NCBI RefSeq assembly: GCF_014697415.1
Contig: NZ_JACJRT010000003.1
Coordinates: 62,001 to 126,000 of the forward strand
DNA from: Cyanobium sp. FACHB-13342
GTDB lineage: Bacteria; Cyanobacteriota; Cyanobacteriia; PCC-6307; Cyanobiaceae
DNA: 64,000 nucleotides
Reading direction: 5' to 3'
Shown: one piece after another, positions 37,678 to 45,621 of the stretch
Numbering within the stretch: the stretch's first letter is position 1
How the letters are laid out: every line of letters begins with the position of its first letter
The notes under the pieces: model-generated
Told to the model about the DNA's origin: nothing
Databases searched by the model: none
What the model saw: the letters and a program-made list of their open reading frames with translations, nothing else
Made by a program: the position numbers and the translations under genes

Positions 37678-38699
37678 TGACTGGTCCTTCCCTGTCCCGT
37701 CCCTTTCAGCCTTTGCTGCGTCCCCTGATCAGCCTGCTTCTGGTGATCGGACTGGGCTTCGGGCTCTCCGGCTGTGTCACCACGGGCTTGCCAGCGGCCG
37801 CCACCAGTCCCTGGCAGCCCGTAGCCCTGACCACCAAGGCCAATCCCCTCGATGTGGCCTTCACCAATGACCGGCACGGCTTTTTGGTGGGCAGCAACCG
37901 GCTGATTCTGGAAACCGAGGACGGAGGGGCCAGTTGGTCCGAGCGGGCCCTCGACCTGCCGGAGGAGGAAAACTTCCGTCTGATCAGCATCGATTTCCGT
38001 GGGGATGAGGGCTGGATCGCCGGCCAGCCCGGCCTGTTGTTGCACACGACCGACGCCGGCCAAAACTGGAGCCGCCTGTTCCTGGATACCAAGCTGCCCG
38101 GGGAGCCGTACCTGATCACGGCTCTGGGTCCCAACCAGGCCGAGTTGGCCACCAACGTGGGTGCCATCTACAACACCCGTGACGGGGGCACCAATTGGCA
38201 GGCCGAGGTGGAGGACGCCGCTGGCGCAGTGCGGGAGCTGCGCCGGTTCGCTGATGGCCGCTATGTGAGCGTCAGCAGCCTGGGCAACTTCTTTTCCACC
38301 TGGAACCCGGGTGAGGGCACCTGGCAGCCCCACCAGCGCATGAGCAGCCAGCGGCTGCAGTCGATGGGCTTCCAGCCCGATGGAACGCTGTGGATGCTTG
38401 CCCGCGGCGCCCAGATCCGCTTCAACCCCGATGCCGCGAACGTGGAGGAGTGGGGCAAAGCCGTGGTGCCGATCACCAATGGCTATGGCTATCTGGATAT
38501 GGCCTGGGCCCCCGATGGCTCGATCTGGACCGGAGGTGGCAGTGGCACCCTGCTGGTGTCCAACGATGGTGGCAAGAGCTGGCAGAAGGATCCGGTGGGG
38601 GCAGCCCAGCCCTCCAACTTCACCCGCATCAGCTTCAGCGCCGATGGCAAGGGCTTCGTGCTGGGGGAACGGGGCTCCCTCCTGCGCTGGGTGGGTTGA
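37677..38699 (+). CDS. ycf48: Photosystem II assembly factor Ycf48 (HCF136)
   Basis: Lumen-facing lipoprotein helping D1 assembly into the PSII reaction centre. The N-terminus has a hydrophobic signal and lipobox LSGC with Cys33. The mature part is a seven-bladed beta-propeller with repeated WxxV-type and GxxGxTW motifs, e.g. GGASWSERAL, GQNWSRLF, GGTNWQAEVE and GGKSWQKDPV. At 340 residues it is standard. It is translationally coupled to rubA and precedes psbE by 101 bases. Confidence 0.95.
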   Translation: MTGPSLSRPFQPLLRPLISLLLVIGLGFGLSGCVTTGLPAAATSPWQPVALTTKANPLDVAFTNDRHGFLVGSNRLILETEDGGASWSERALDLPEEENFRLISIDFRGDEGWIAGQPGLLLHTTDAGQNWSRLFLDTKLPGEPYLITALGPNQAELATNVGAIYNTRDGGTNWQAEVEDAAGAVRELRRFADGRYVSVSSLGNFFSTWNPGEGTWQPHQRMSSQRLQSMGFQPDGTLWMLARGAQIRFNPDAANVEEWGKAVVPITNGYGYLDMAWAPDGSIWTGGGSGTLLVSNDGGKSWQKDPVGAAQPSNFTRISFSADGKGFVLGERGSLLRWVG

Positions 38700-38800
38700 G
38701 CAGGTGGGCCCTGGCCGCCAACTTCTGTAACCAAGGCGCCGTTGCACTCCCATCCGCCGGCGGCGCACCCCTAGGATCTTCGAGCTGAACGCTTGTCGCT

Positions 38801-39049
38801 ATGGCTGCCGGCTCAACTGGAGAACGCCCGTTCTTCGAAATCATCACGAGCATTCGTTACTGGGTCATCCATGCGGTGACCCTGCCTGCCATCTTCCTGG
38901 CTGGCTTCCTGTTCGTGTCCACGGGCCTGGCCTACGACGCCTTTGGCACGCCCCGTCCTGATGCCTATTTCCAGGCTCAGGAAAGCAAGGCTCCTGTCGT
39001 GAGCCAGCGCTACGAGGGCAAGAGCCAGCTTGACCTGCGCCTGCAATAA
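38801..39049 (+). CDS. psbE: Cytochrome b559 subunit alpha
   Basis: PSII reaction-centre haem subunit. The 82-residue protein has the conserved TM helix with haem ligand His24 ([17 protein letters not shown]) and the lumenal tail [10 protein letters not shown]. It begins the psbE-psbF-psbL-psbJ operon. A possible -10 element TAGGAT at 38772-38777 precedes the start closely, but the spacing to TTGCAC at 38742 is too long to be a convincing sigma-70 promoter. Confidence 0.98.
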   Translation: MAAGSTGERPFFEIITSIRYWVIHAVTLPAIFLAGFLFVSTGLAYDAFGTPRPDAYFQAQESKAPVVSQRYEGKSQLDLRLQ

Positions 39050-39052
39050 GCC

Positions 39053-39190
39053 ATGACCCAGTCTCCCGTTTCGACCACGCCCCGCAACTATCCGATCTTC
39101 ACGGTTCGCTGGTTGTCGGTGCATGCCCTTGGCATTCCGACGGTGTTTTTTCTGGGGGCCCTGGCCGCCATGCAATTCGTTCGCCGTTGA
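39053..39190 (+). CDS. psbF: Cytochrome b559 subunit beta
   Basis: 45-residue PSII haem partner of PsbE. Read directly from the sequence: ATG at 39053, TGA at 39188-39190. One TM helix with His24 in [18 protein letters not shown], the second axial ligand for the b559 haem, ending in the charged QFVRR. It follows psbE by three bases. Confidence 0.98.
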   Translation: MTQSPVSTTPRNYPIFTVRWLSVHALGIPTVFFLGALAAMQFVRR

Positions 39191-39211
39191 GCCGGTTTCT
39201 CACCACCAGCC

Positions 39212-39331
39212 ATGCAACGCTCCCCCAACCCCAACAATCTGCCGGTTGAGCTCAACCGCACCAGCCTTTATCTCGGCTTGCTGTTCGTGTTCACGATCGG
39301 CATCCTCTTCTCGAGCTACTTCTTCAACTAA
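39212..39331 (+). CDS. psbL: Photosystem II protein L
   Basis: 39-residue single-helix PSII subunit at the dimer interface. Starts at ATG 39212 and ends with TAA at 39329-39331. [20 protein letters not shown] is the conserved stromal part, followed by a TM helix and SSYFFN. It lies 21 bases after psbF and 29 before psbJ. Confidence 0.98.
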   Translation: MQRSPNPNNLPVELNRTSLYLGLLFVFTIGILFSSYFFN

Positions 39332-39360
39332 GCCTTCGTCACGTCACCCGGAGAGCCCCG

Positions 39361-39561
39361 ATGAGCGGCAAGAAATCCAACCTGCCTGACGGCCGGATCC
39401 CGGATCGTCTGCCCGATGGTCGCCCGGCCGTCGCCTGGCGTTCCCGCTGGACCGAAGGGGTACTTCCCCTTTGGCTGGTTGCTACCGCCGGTGGCATGGC
39501 CGTCATTTTCGTGGTCGGCCTGTTCTTCTACGGCTCCTACGTGGGTGTGGGTTCCGCCTGA
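39361..39561 (+). CDS. psbJ: Photosystem II protein J
   Basis: 66-residue PSII subunit involved in assembly and electron transfer on the acceptor side. The conserved part [17 protein letters not shown]-like core appears as [12 protein letters not shown], with the TM helix and C-terminal [12 protein letters not shown]. The N-terminal 25 residues ([15 protein letters not shown] and on) are longer than in plastids, as in marine picocyanobacteria. Last gene before a clear terminator. Confidence 0.97.
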   Translation: MSGKKSNLPDGRIPDRLPDGRPAVAWRSRWTEGVLPLWLVATAGGMAVIFVVGLFFYGSYVGVGSA

Positions 39562-39584
39562 CGCTCCCCAGGGATGCCTCTCTG

Positions 39585-39630
39585 AAAACCCCCTGCAGGG
39601 TCGTCTTCGGGCGATCTGCCGGGGGTTTTT
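39585..39630 (+). terminator. Intrinsic terminator after psbEFLJ
   Basis: AAAACCCCC at 39585-39593 pairs with GGGGGTTTT at 39621-39629, with an internal smaller CTGCAGGG/GCCG region in the loop and a run of T at the 3' side. It lies 24 bases after psbJ and before the LPS genes, so it closes the psbEFLJ transcript. Confidence 0.8.
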
Positions 39631-39715
39631 CGTGATCAGGCGGTCCCATCGGGCCTTCGCCGATCCATGGGCGAGCAAGCTGGACGACGGGGCTTGCCGA
39701 AGCAGGTGACTTGGT

Positions 39716-40378
39716 TTGGCGAAGAAACGAACACTGTTCAACAACCGCCTCCTGGCCACCTTGGCCGGGCTGCTTCTCAATGCCTATGGCGAGTTGTTTC
39801 GCCGGACCTCCCGGATCCGCTTTCAGGCCCACCCCGGGGTGGAGCACTTGGTGAGGGAGCAGGGCGCTGCGGTGATCTTCGCCCTCTGGCACCGGCATGC
39901 CTTTTTCGTGCCGCTGTTGAGGGGCTTCCGGCGCCAGCCCATCACCGTGCTGCTTAGCGCCCATAGGGATGCCCAGATCGTGGCGGTGGCGGTGCGGCTC
40001 CGGGGCCTGAAGGTCGTGGCTGGCTCCTCGACCCGCGGCGGGCTGAAGGCCTATTTGCATCTTCGTAGGGTTCTGGACCAGCGCCAGTCGGTCTGCATCA
40101 CGCCGGATGGGCCGAAGGGACCGGCCGAGCAGGTCAAGGCTGGGGTGATTCATCTGGCCCAGCTCTCCGGTTGCGCGATCGTTCCGGTGGCGGTCTCCTG
40201 TTCCCGCGTGCACCGTCTGCGTTCCTGGGATCGATCGGTGCTGCCCCTGCCCTTTTCCCGTGTGGTGATCGCCCTCGGGGAGCCCCTGCGTTCGGAGGGG
40301 CCACTCGAAGAGGGACAGGAACGGCTGGCCGCGGGTCTTCGCCAGGTGGCCGCTCTGGCGGGCGAGCCATTGCCGTGA
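39716..40378 (+). CDS. DUF374 lysophospholipid acyltransferase-like protein (LpxJ candidate)
   Basis: 220-residue acyltransferase-like protein (DUF374/COG2121). Seen: ALWHRHAFFVPL and LLSAHRDAQIV near the start of the catalytic half, GSSTRGG, TPDGPKGPAEQVKAG and a C-terminal stretch with VVIALGEPL. DUF374 proteins in Helicobacter and Campylobacter (LpxJ) add secondary acyl chains to lipid A. It opens a coupled run with waaA, lpxK, lpxB and msbA, which supports a late lipid A acylation role. Start is TTG 39716; there is no earlier ATG. GTGA overlap with waaA. Confidence 0.8.
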   Translation: MAKKRTLFNNRLLATLAGLLLNAYGELFRRTSRIRFQAHPGVEHLVREQGAAVIFALWHRHAFFVPLLRGFRRQPITVLLSAHRDAQIVAVAVRLRGLKVVAGSSTRGGLKAYLHLRRVLDQRQSVCITPDGPKGPAEQVKAGVIHLAQLSGCAIVPVAVSCSRVHRLRSWDRSVLPLPFSRVVIALGEPLRSEGPLEEGQERLAAGLRQVAALAGEPLP

Positions 40379-41679
40379 GGGTCTTCCGCCTGTTTCTGCT
40401 GGGCCTCTATCGGCTGCTCGCCCTGGTGCTGACGCCCCTGTGGTTGGCTGTGTTGCTGGTGCGAGTGGTCCAGGGCAAGGAAGACCCCCGGCGCGTCATG
40501 GAGCGGTTGGGCTGGCCCACCTGCCGCCGGCCCCCAGGTCCGTTGGTGTGGTTTCACGCGGCCAGCGTCGGGGAACTCAACAGCCTGCTGCCGGTGCTCC
40601 GCGAGCTGCGAGGCCGCGCTGGTGCTCCTGGCGTGCTGATCACCACGGTGACACGCACATCCGCAACCCTGGCGGCGCGCGTCTTGCCCGCTGGGGTGAT
40701 CCATCAATTTGTGCCGATCGACCACTGGCTGGCGTTTCTTCCCTTTCGCTGGCACTGGCGGCCCCGGCTGGGTCTGTTGTCCGAAGCCGAGCTCTGGCCA
40801 GAGCTCGTGGAGGCGATGCCCCATCTGCAGCTCATCAACGCCCGCATGAGCGAGCGCTCCTTTCGGCGCCATCAGCGTTTCCCCTGGTATGCGGGCTGGT
40901 TGCTCTCCAGGGTTGAGGTCTGCTTGGCCCAATCGCAGGCCGATGCCGTGCGGTTCGGCAGGCTGGGCGCTCGCGACGTGCGTGCCGTCGGGTCCACCAA
41001 GCTCGATGCGGCTCCGCCGCCCGTTGATGCCGGCCATCTGCAACGGCTGCAGCAGCTGTTTGCCGGCCGGCCGGTGCTGGTGCTAGCCAGCAGCCATCCC
41101 GGCGAGGAGCAGCAGTGGCTGCGGGCGTGGTGCGGCGGCAATTTGGCGGGCCGCGGTTTCGGTCTGTTGTTGGTTCCCCGCCATCCCCAACGGGCTGGGG
41201 AGGTGGCTGACCTGGTGCGCTCTTGTGGGCTGGTGGCCACCCTCTGGAGTGAATGGGCCTCTGGGGCTGGGGCATCGGTTCCCACGGCGTCGCCAGCCGA
41301 CGTGCTGGTGGCGGATGTGATTGGTGAGATGGGCACCTGGATCGCCGCGGCGACGGTGGTCGTGATGGGCGGTAGTTTTTACCCATTGGGGCAGCCCCAT
41401 GGAGGTCAGAATCCCCTGGAGCCCGCCGCCTTGGGGCGTCCCGTGGTCTGCGGCCCCGATATGGCCAACTTTTCCGACCTGATCGATCCGTTGGTGGCGG
41501 CAGGCTGTCTGCAGCAATGCGCCGATGTGGATGGCGCCCTGGCCGCGGCCCTGCCTCTGCTGGAACAGGCCGCGGCGGCCCCGTTGGCGGCCCGGGCTCT
41601 CCAGGCGCCATCGGCACGCCTGCGCTGGCAGGGCCCCTCGACGCTGGTGGCCGAGCTGGTGTGGGCTCGCTGCCGCTGA
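40375..41679 (+). CDS. waaA: 3-deoxy-D-manno-octulosonic acid transferase
   Basis: Transfers Kdo from CMP-Kdo to lipid IVA at the inner membrane. The 434-residue GT30 protein has an N-terminal membrane-associated helix (about 1-22), then VWFHAASVGELNSLLPVL with the catalytic Glu, SEAELWPE, GSTKLDA and the C-terminal sugar-nucleotide domain with GGSFYPLGQPHGGQNPLEPA. GTG 40375 overlaps the DUF374 stop as GTGA. Combined with kdsABCD at 8.0-11.2 kb it argues strongly for Kdo in the LPS, or at least the capacity for it. Confidence 0.93.
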   Translation: MRVFRLFLLGLYRLLALVLTPLWLAVLLVRVVQGKEDPRRVMERLGWPTCRRPPGPLVWFHAASVGELNSLLPVLRELRGRAGAPGVLITTVTRTSATLAARVLPAGVIHQFVPIDHWLAFLPFRWHWRPRLGLLSEAELWPELVEAMPHLQLINARMSERSFRRHQRFPWYAGWLLSRVEVCLAQSQADAVRFGRLGARDVRAVGSTKLDAAPPPVDAGHLQRLQQLFAGRPVLVLASSHPGEEQQWLRAWCGGNLAGRGFGLLLVPRHPQRAGEVADLVRSCGLVATLWSEWASGAGASVPTASPADVLVADVIGEMGTWIAAATVVVMGGSFYPLGQPHGGQNPLEPAALGRPVVCGPDMANFSDLIDPLVAAGCLQQCADVDGALAAALPLLEQAAAAPLAARALQAPSARLRWQGPSTLVAELVWARCR

Positions 41680-41697
41680 TGCCACATCTGTGACGCC

Positions 41698-42750
41698 ATG
41701 CCCCTCACCACGCCCCGCTTCTGGTACGCACGCCATCGCAGCTGGCAGACCTGGCTGCTGGGGCCTTTGGGCTGGCTCTATGGCAAGGCCGTGGGCTTGC
41801 ATCGGCACCGCACGCGCCCCTGGCGTTGCGACGTGCCCGTGCTCTCGATCGGCAACCTCACCCTGGGGGGAACGGGCAAGACCCCCTTGGGTATCGCCCT
41901 TGCCCAGGGACTGGCCCAGCGGGGGTGGCGGGTGGCCGTGTTGCTGCGGGGCTATGGCGCCCGGCGGCGGGAGTCACGCCAGCTCACCCCGGCCAGTCGC
42001 TTCGAGGATGTGGGCGATGAGGCCCTGGAATATGGCCGCGGTCTGGGAGCTGGTCTCGGCCCCTGGCCTGTGGCGGTGTGGGTGGGGTCCAACCGCTGCC
42101 ACAGCGCTGAGCGGGCGATCGCGGCCGGTGCGGATCTGATCCTCCTGGACGATGGCCTGCAGCACTGGCCCCTCGCCCGGGACCTGGACGTGTCGGTGCT
42201 GGATGGCCGCCATGGCCTCGGCAACCGGCAGGTGTTCCCGGCGGGGCCCCTGCGGGAGCCCATTGAGCAGCTGGCCCGGGCAGACGTGCTGGTGCTCACC
42301 GGTTCTGGACCCGCGGCCCCGGTTCCGGCCGAAACCGGCGAGTGGTGTCCGGCGGAGTGGCCCCTGGACAAGCCCTGGTTTGCGGTGCGCTTTCGTCTGG
42401 AGCCCCCGCCTGAACTGCACGGCGAACCCTTGTTGGCGTTCTGTGGCATCGGCCTGCCGCAGAAATTCTTTGCGGCGCTGCGGGCCTGTGGCCTTCAGCT
42501 GATGGCGACGGAATCCTTCCCGGATCACCACGTCTATGCTGACGCCGACCTGAATCGCCTGTTGGATTTGGCCCACGCCAACAGCGCCCATCTGGTCACC
42601 ACGGTCAAGGATGGCCAGCGCTTGCCCCCCGCTTTTCGTGAGGCCGTGACGCTGGTACCCCTGCGGGTTGAGCCCACCAGCCTGCAGCCCCTGCTGGAGC
42701 TGGTGGATCGACGCCTGTCGGCCCTTGTCGCCCCCCATCCCCATGGTTGA
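41698..42750 (+). CDS. lpxK: Tetraacyldisaccharide 4'-kinase
   Basis: Phosphorylates the disaccharide precursor to lipid IVA. The 350-residue protein has a TM/amphipathic N-terminus, a P-loop near 57-64 (GGTGKTPL), GYGARR, and LDDGLQHWPLARDLDVSVLD, which is the LpxK-specific motif region (cf. DDGLQH). FPDHHVYADAD is another. Its stop overlaps the lpxB start by eight bases. Confidence 0.95.
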   Translation: MPLTTPRFWYARHRSWQTWLLGPLGWLYGKAVGLHRHRTRPWRCDVPVLSIGNLTLGGTGKTPLGIALAQGLAQRGWRVAVLLRGYGARRRESRQLTPASRFEDVGDEALEYGRGLGAGLGPWPVAVWVGSNRCHSAERAIAAGADLILLDDGLQHWPLARDLDVSVLDGRHGLGNRQVFPAGPLREPIEQLARADVLVLTGSGPAAPVPAETGEWCPAEWPLDKPWFAVRFRLEPPPELHGEPLLAFCGIGLPQKFFAALRACGLQLMATESFPDHHVYADADLNRLLDLAHANSAHLVTTVKDGQRLPPAFREAVTLVPLRVEPTSLQPLLELVDRRLSALVAPHPHG

Positions 42751-43876
42751 CAGGGGTCGGCGTCGGGTTTTGCTTGTTGCCGGCGAGGCTTCCGGTGACC
42801 TCCACGGTGGGTTTCTCGTGCAAGAGCTCCAGCGTCAGTTGCCTGGGGTTGCTGTTGCCGCCGTGGGCGGCGACCACCTGCGGGCCTGCGGCATCGACAT
42901 CCTGGCTGATGTGCGTCTGCTCTCGGCGGCGGGGTTGGTGGAGATCGTCAGCAGCCTGCGCCGTCACCACCGGGTGATGGAGCTGCTCAAGCAGCAGATG
43001 GACCAGCAGCGTCCCGACGTGGTGGTGCTGGTTGACTACCCGGGTTTCAACCTGTTTGTGGCCAAGGAAGCCAAGAAGCGGGGGATCCCGGTGTTTTTCT
43101 ACATCGCCCCCCAGGTCTGGGCCTGGGGCAAGGGCCGCGCCAAAAAGATGGAGCGGCTGATCGAGAGGCTGGCGGTCATTTTTCCCTTTGAGGAGGCGAT
43201 CTTCAACGCCCATGGCAGGACCTTCGCCCGCTATGTGGGCCACCCCTTAGTCGATGAGCTGCATGTCAGCGGCACCCGGGAGCAGATTCGGGAACGGCAC
43301 GGCCTGTCCCTCGACCAGTCTCTGCTGGTGTTGATGCCCGGCAGCCGCCGCTCCGAGGTGCGGCTGCTGTTGCCTGCGATGCTGCAGGCGGCCCAGCAGC
43401 TCAAGAGCGATGGCTGGCAGGTGGTGTTGCTCAAGGCCCCCACCATTGATCGCTCCTATCTGGAGGAGGTGATGGGGGGGCGGCCGCTGCCGGTTGGTCT
43501 GATTGACGGCGATGCCTACAACCTGCTGCATGCCGCTGATGCCGGCGTGATCGCCTCCGGCACGGCCACCCTGGAGGCGGCCCTGCTGGGCTGTCCCCAT
43601 GTGATTCTCTATCGCTTTTCCCTGCTCACCTACCTGATCGCCAAGCTGGTGATCGGTCGGCGCATCATTGGCCTTCCCAATGTGATTCTTGGCAGGCCGT
43701 TATTCCCTGAGTTGATTCAGCGGGACGTCACCGCTGCCAACATTGTGAAGTCCGTGCGGCGGATTGTTGCTGATCGCGGGGTCTTTGATCAGGCGGTAAC
43801 AGAGTTGCAGGCCACCATGGGTCCCCCAGGGGCTTCCCAGCGAGCTGCACAGGAGTTGGTGGAGCTGATTCGATGA
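42743..43876 (+). CDS. lpxB: Lipid-A-disaccharide synthase
   Basis: Condenses UDP-2,3-diacylglucosamine with lipid X. The 377-residue GT19 protein has AGEASGD (13-19), the membrane-associated DYPGFNLFVAKEAKKRGIPV, YIAPQVWAWGKGR, MPGSRRSEVRLLLP and SGTATLEAALLGCP. Start ATG 42743 is inside the lpxK end. The stop shares ATGA with the exporter gene msbA, so the pathway enzymes and the flippase are made together. LpxI at 19385 makes its substrate. Confidence 0.96.
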   Translation: MVDRGRRRVLLVAGEASGDLHGGFLVQELQRQLPGVAVAAVGGDHLRACGIDILADVRLLSAAGLVEIVSSLRRHHRVMELLKQQMDQQRPDVVVLVDYPGFNLFVAKEAKKRGIPVFFYIAPQVWAWGKGRAKKMERLIERLAVIFPFEEAIFNAHGRTFARYVGHPLVDELHVSGTREQIRERHGLSLDQSLLVLMPGSRRSEVRLLLPAMLQAAQQLKSDGWQVVLLKAPTIDRSYLEEVMGGRPLPVGLIDGDAYNLLHAADAGVIASGTATLEAALLGCPHVILYRFSLLTYLIAKLVIGRRIIGLPNVILGRPLFPELIQRDVTAANIVKSVRRIVADRGVFDQAVTELQATMGPPGASQRAAQELVELIR

Positions 43877-45621
43877 AGTCCACGATTTACCGCCGATTGG
43901 CTCGATATGGTCGCCGCCATCTTTGGCCTGCATTTTCTTTCGCCCTTTTCTTTAATTTCTTGTATGGGGCCTCCACTGGGTTTGTTCCCCTAGTCATTCG
44001 CTATTTGTTTGATGATATTTTGCCTTCGAGTGATCGAAGTAGGCTTTATCTGGCCCCGATTGTTATTTTAGCGGTCATTCTTCTGCGAGCTGTTTCCCAG
44101 TATCTCGGTGCCTATCTCACGGAGTCCGTGGGCCAGTCGATCACCGCTGATCTTCGTCACGATCTGGCTGAGCGAATCCTGGATCTGCCCCAGTCCTACG
44201 TGGATCGCAATCCTTCCACGGTTTTGGTGTCTCGGGTGCTCACTGATGTGACCCTGGTTAAAACAGGGATCGTTGATGGCTTTTCATCGGTTTTTAAAGA
44301 CAGTCTTACTTTGGTGGTGTTGGTTGGTGTGGCCTTTTATCAAGATTGGCTGCTCTCCATCATTGCCTTCATTCTGTTTCCTCTGGCGATTTATCCCGTA
44401 CTAAATTCCTCCAAAAAGGTGCGTCGTCACTCCAGCAAGGGCCAGCTGAGTTTGGCTCGGTTGGCTTCCTTTCTGCAGGAGTCGGTGGTCGGTTTGCGGG
44501 TGGTCAAAATCTTTGGGATGCAGTCCTATGAGTTATCCCGTTTTGAAGAGGAAAACCAATCGGTGTTGCGGGCTGCTCTGAAGACCACTCGGGCCAAGCT
44601 GGCCAATCAGCCCTTGATGGAAGTTCTGGGGGCAATAGGGTTTAGTGCGGTGTTGTTGTATGGCGGTGAAAATGTTATTGCTGGCACGAGGACGACTGGC
44701 AACTTCTTTGCCTTTCTGACATCCCTCTACCTGTGTTACGCCCCGTTCAAAGGGATTGCCCGCTCCAATTCAACGCTGCAACAGGGGGTGTCGGCTGCGC
44801 AGGATTTGTTTGATATTCTTGATACCCAGTCCGATCCTCCCGACCCCGCCCAGCCCCTTGAGCTCACCTCGATCTCCCGAGGGATCAAGGCCAGTCATGT
44901 CTGTTTCGCCTATGAGGACGAGCGGGTCATCGACGACCTAGATCTGGACTTGCCCATGGGCTGCACCGTTGCCCTCGTAGGGGCGAGTGGTGGGGGTAAG
45001 AGCACGATCATTGATCTGTTTTGCCGCTTCTATGACCCCACCTCAGGGGTCATCACCATCGATGGGGTCGATCTCCGGGACGTGTCTTTAGGGTCGTTGC
45101 GCGCCCTGATCTCCGTGGTTGATCAGAACACGTTTCTGTTTAACGACACCGTGTCCGGCAACATTGCCTATGGGCTGTCCACCGCGACCGCCGAGCAGAT
45201 TGAGCAGGCGGCCCGGGCGGCCAATGCCCACGACTTCATTAGCCAGTTGCCCGACGGTTACGCCACGGTGATTGGCGAAAACGGCACCATGCTCTCCGGT
45301 GGTCAGCGCCAGAGAATTGCCATTGCCCGGGCCCTGATCAAGAACGCCCCGCTGCTGTTCCTCGATGAGGCGACCTCGGCGCTGGATTCCGCATCCGAAC
45401 AGGTGGTGCAGGAGGCCCTCGATCGGCTGATGGCGAACCGCACCACCCTGGTGGTGGCCCACCGACTCTCCACGGTGGTGAAGGCGGATCGCATCTGTGT
45501 GATTGCTGGTGGCCGGGTGGTCGAGTCAGGCACCCACGCCGAGCTGCTCGCTCGCGGTGGCCGTTATTCCCACCTATTTTCGACACAATTCGCCAGCGCT
45601 GAAGCGGGATCTCCTGGATGA
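43873..45621 (+). CDS. msbA: MsbA-like ABC exporter, lipid A/LPS flippase candidate
   Basis: 582-residue ABC half-transporter: membrane domain with about six helices (1-310) fused to an NBD (345-582) with Walker A GASGGGKST, signature MLSGGQRQRIAIARAL, Walker B LLFLDEATSALDS and switch His. Its ATG overlaps the lpxB stop by four bases, which fits an LPS flippase more than a drug exporter. The first 1 kb has markedly more A/T in the sequence than the surrounding genes, while the NBD half returns to GC-rich use; see findings. Its stop overlaps the carotenoid oxygenase ATG (ATGA). Confidence 0.88.
   Translation: MKSTIYRRLARYGRRHLWPAFSFALFFNFLYGASTGFVPLVIRYLFDDILPSSDRSRLYLAPIVILAVILLRAVSQYLGAYLTESVGQSITADLRHDLAERILDLPQSYVDRNPSTVLVSRVLTDVTLVKTGIVDGFSSVFKDSLTLVVLVGVAFYQDWLLSIIAFILFPLAIYPVLNSSKKVRRHSSKGQLSLARLASFLQESVVGLRVVKIFGMQSYELSRFEEENQSVLRAALKTTRAKLANQPLMEVLGAIGFSAVLLYGGENVIAGTRTTGNFFAFLTSLYLCYAPFKGIARSNSTLQQGVSAAQDLFDILDTQSDPPDPAQPLELTSISRGIKASHVCFAYEDERVIDDLDLDLPMGCTVALVGASGGGKSTIIDLFCRFYDPTSGVITIDGVDLRDVSLGSLRALISVVDQNTFLFNDTVSGNIAYGLSTATAEQIEQAARAANAHDFISQLPDGYATVIGENGTMLSGGQRQRIAIARALIKNAPLLFLDEATSALDSASEQVVQEALDRLMANRTTLVVAHRLSTVVKADRICVIAGGRVVESGTHAELLARGGRYSHLFSTQFASAEAGSPG

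Noticed and set aside
38742-38777. A sigma-70 promoter for psbE made of TTGCAC and TAGGAT
   Set aside because: The spacer is 24 bases, too long; I kept only a remark on the -10-like element.
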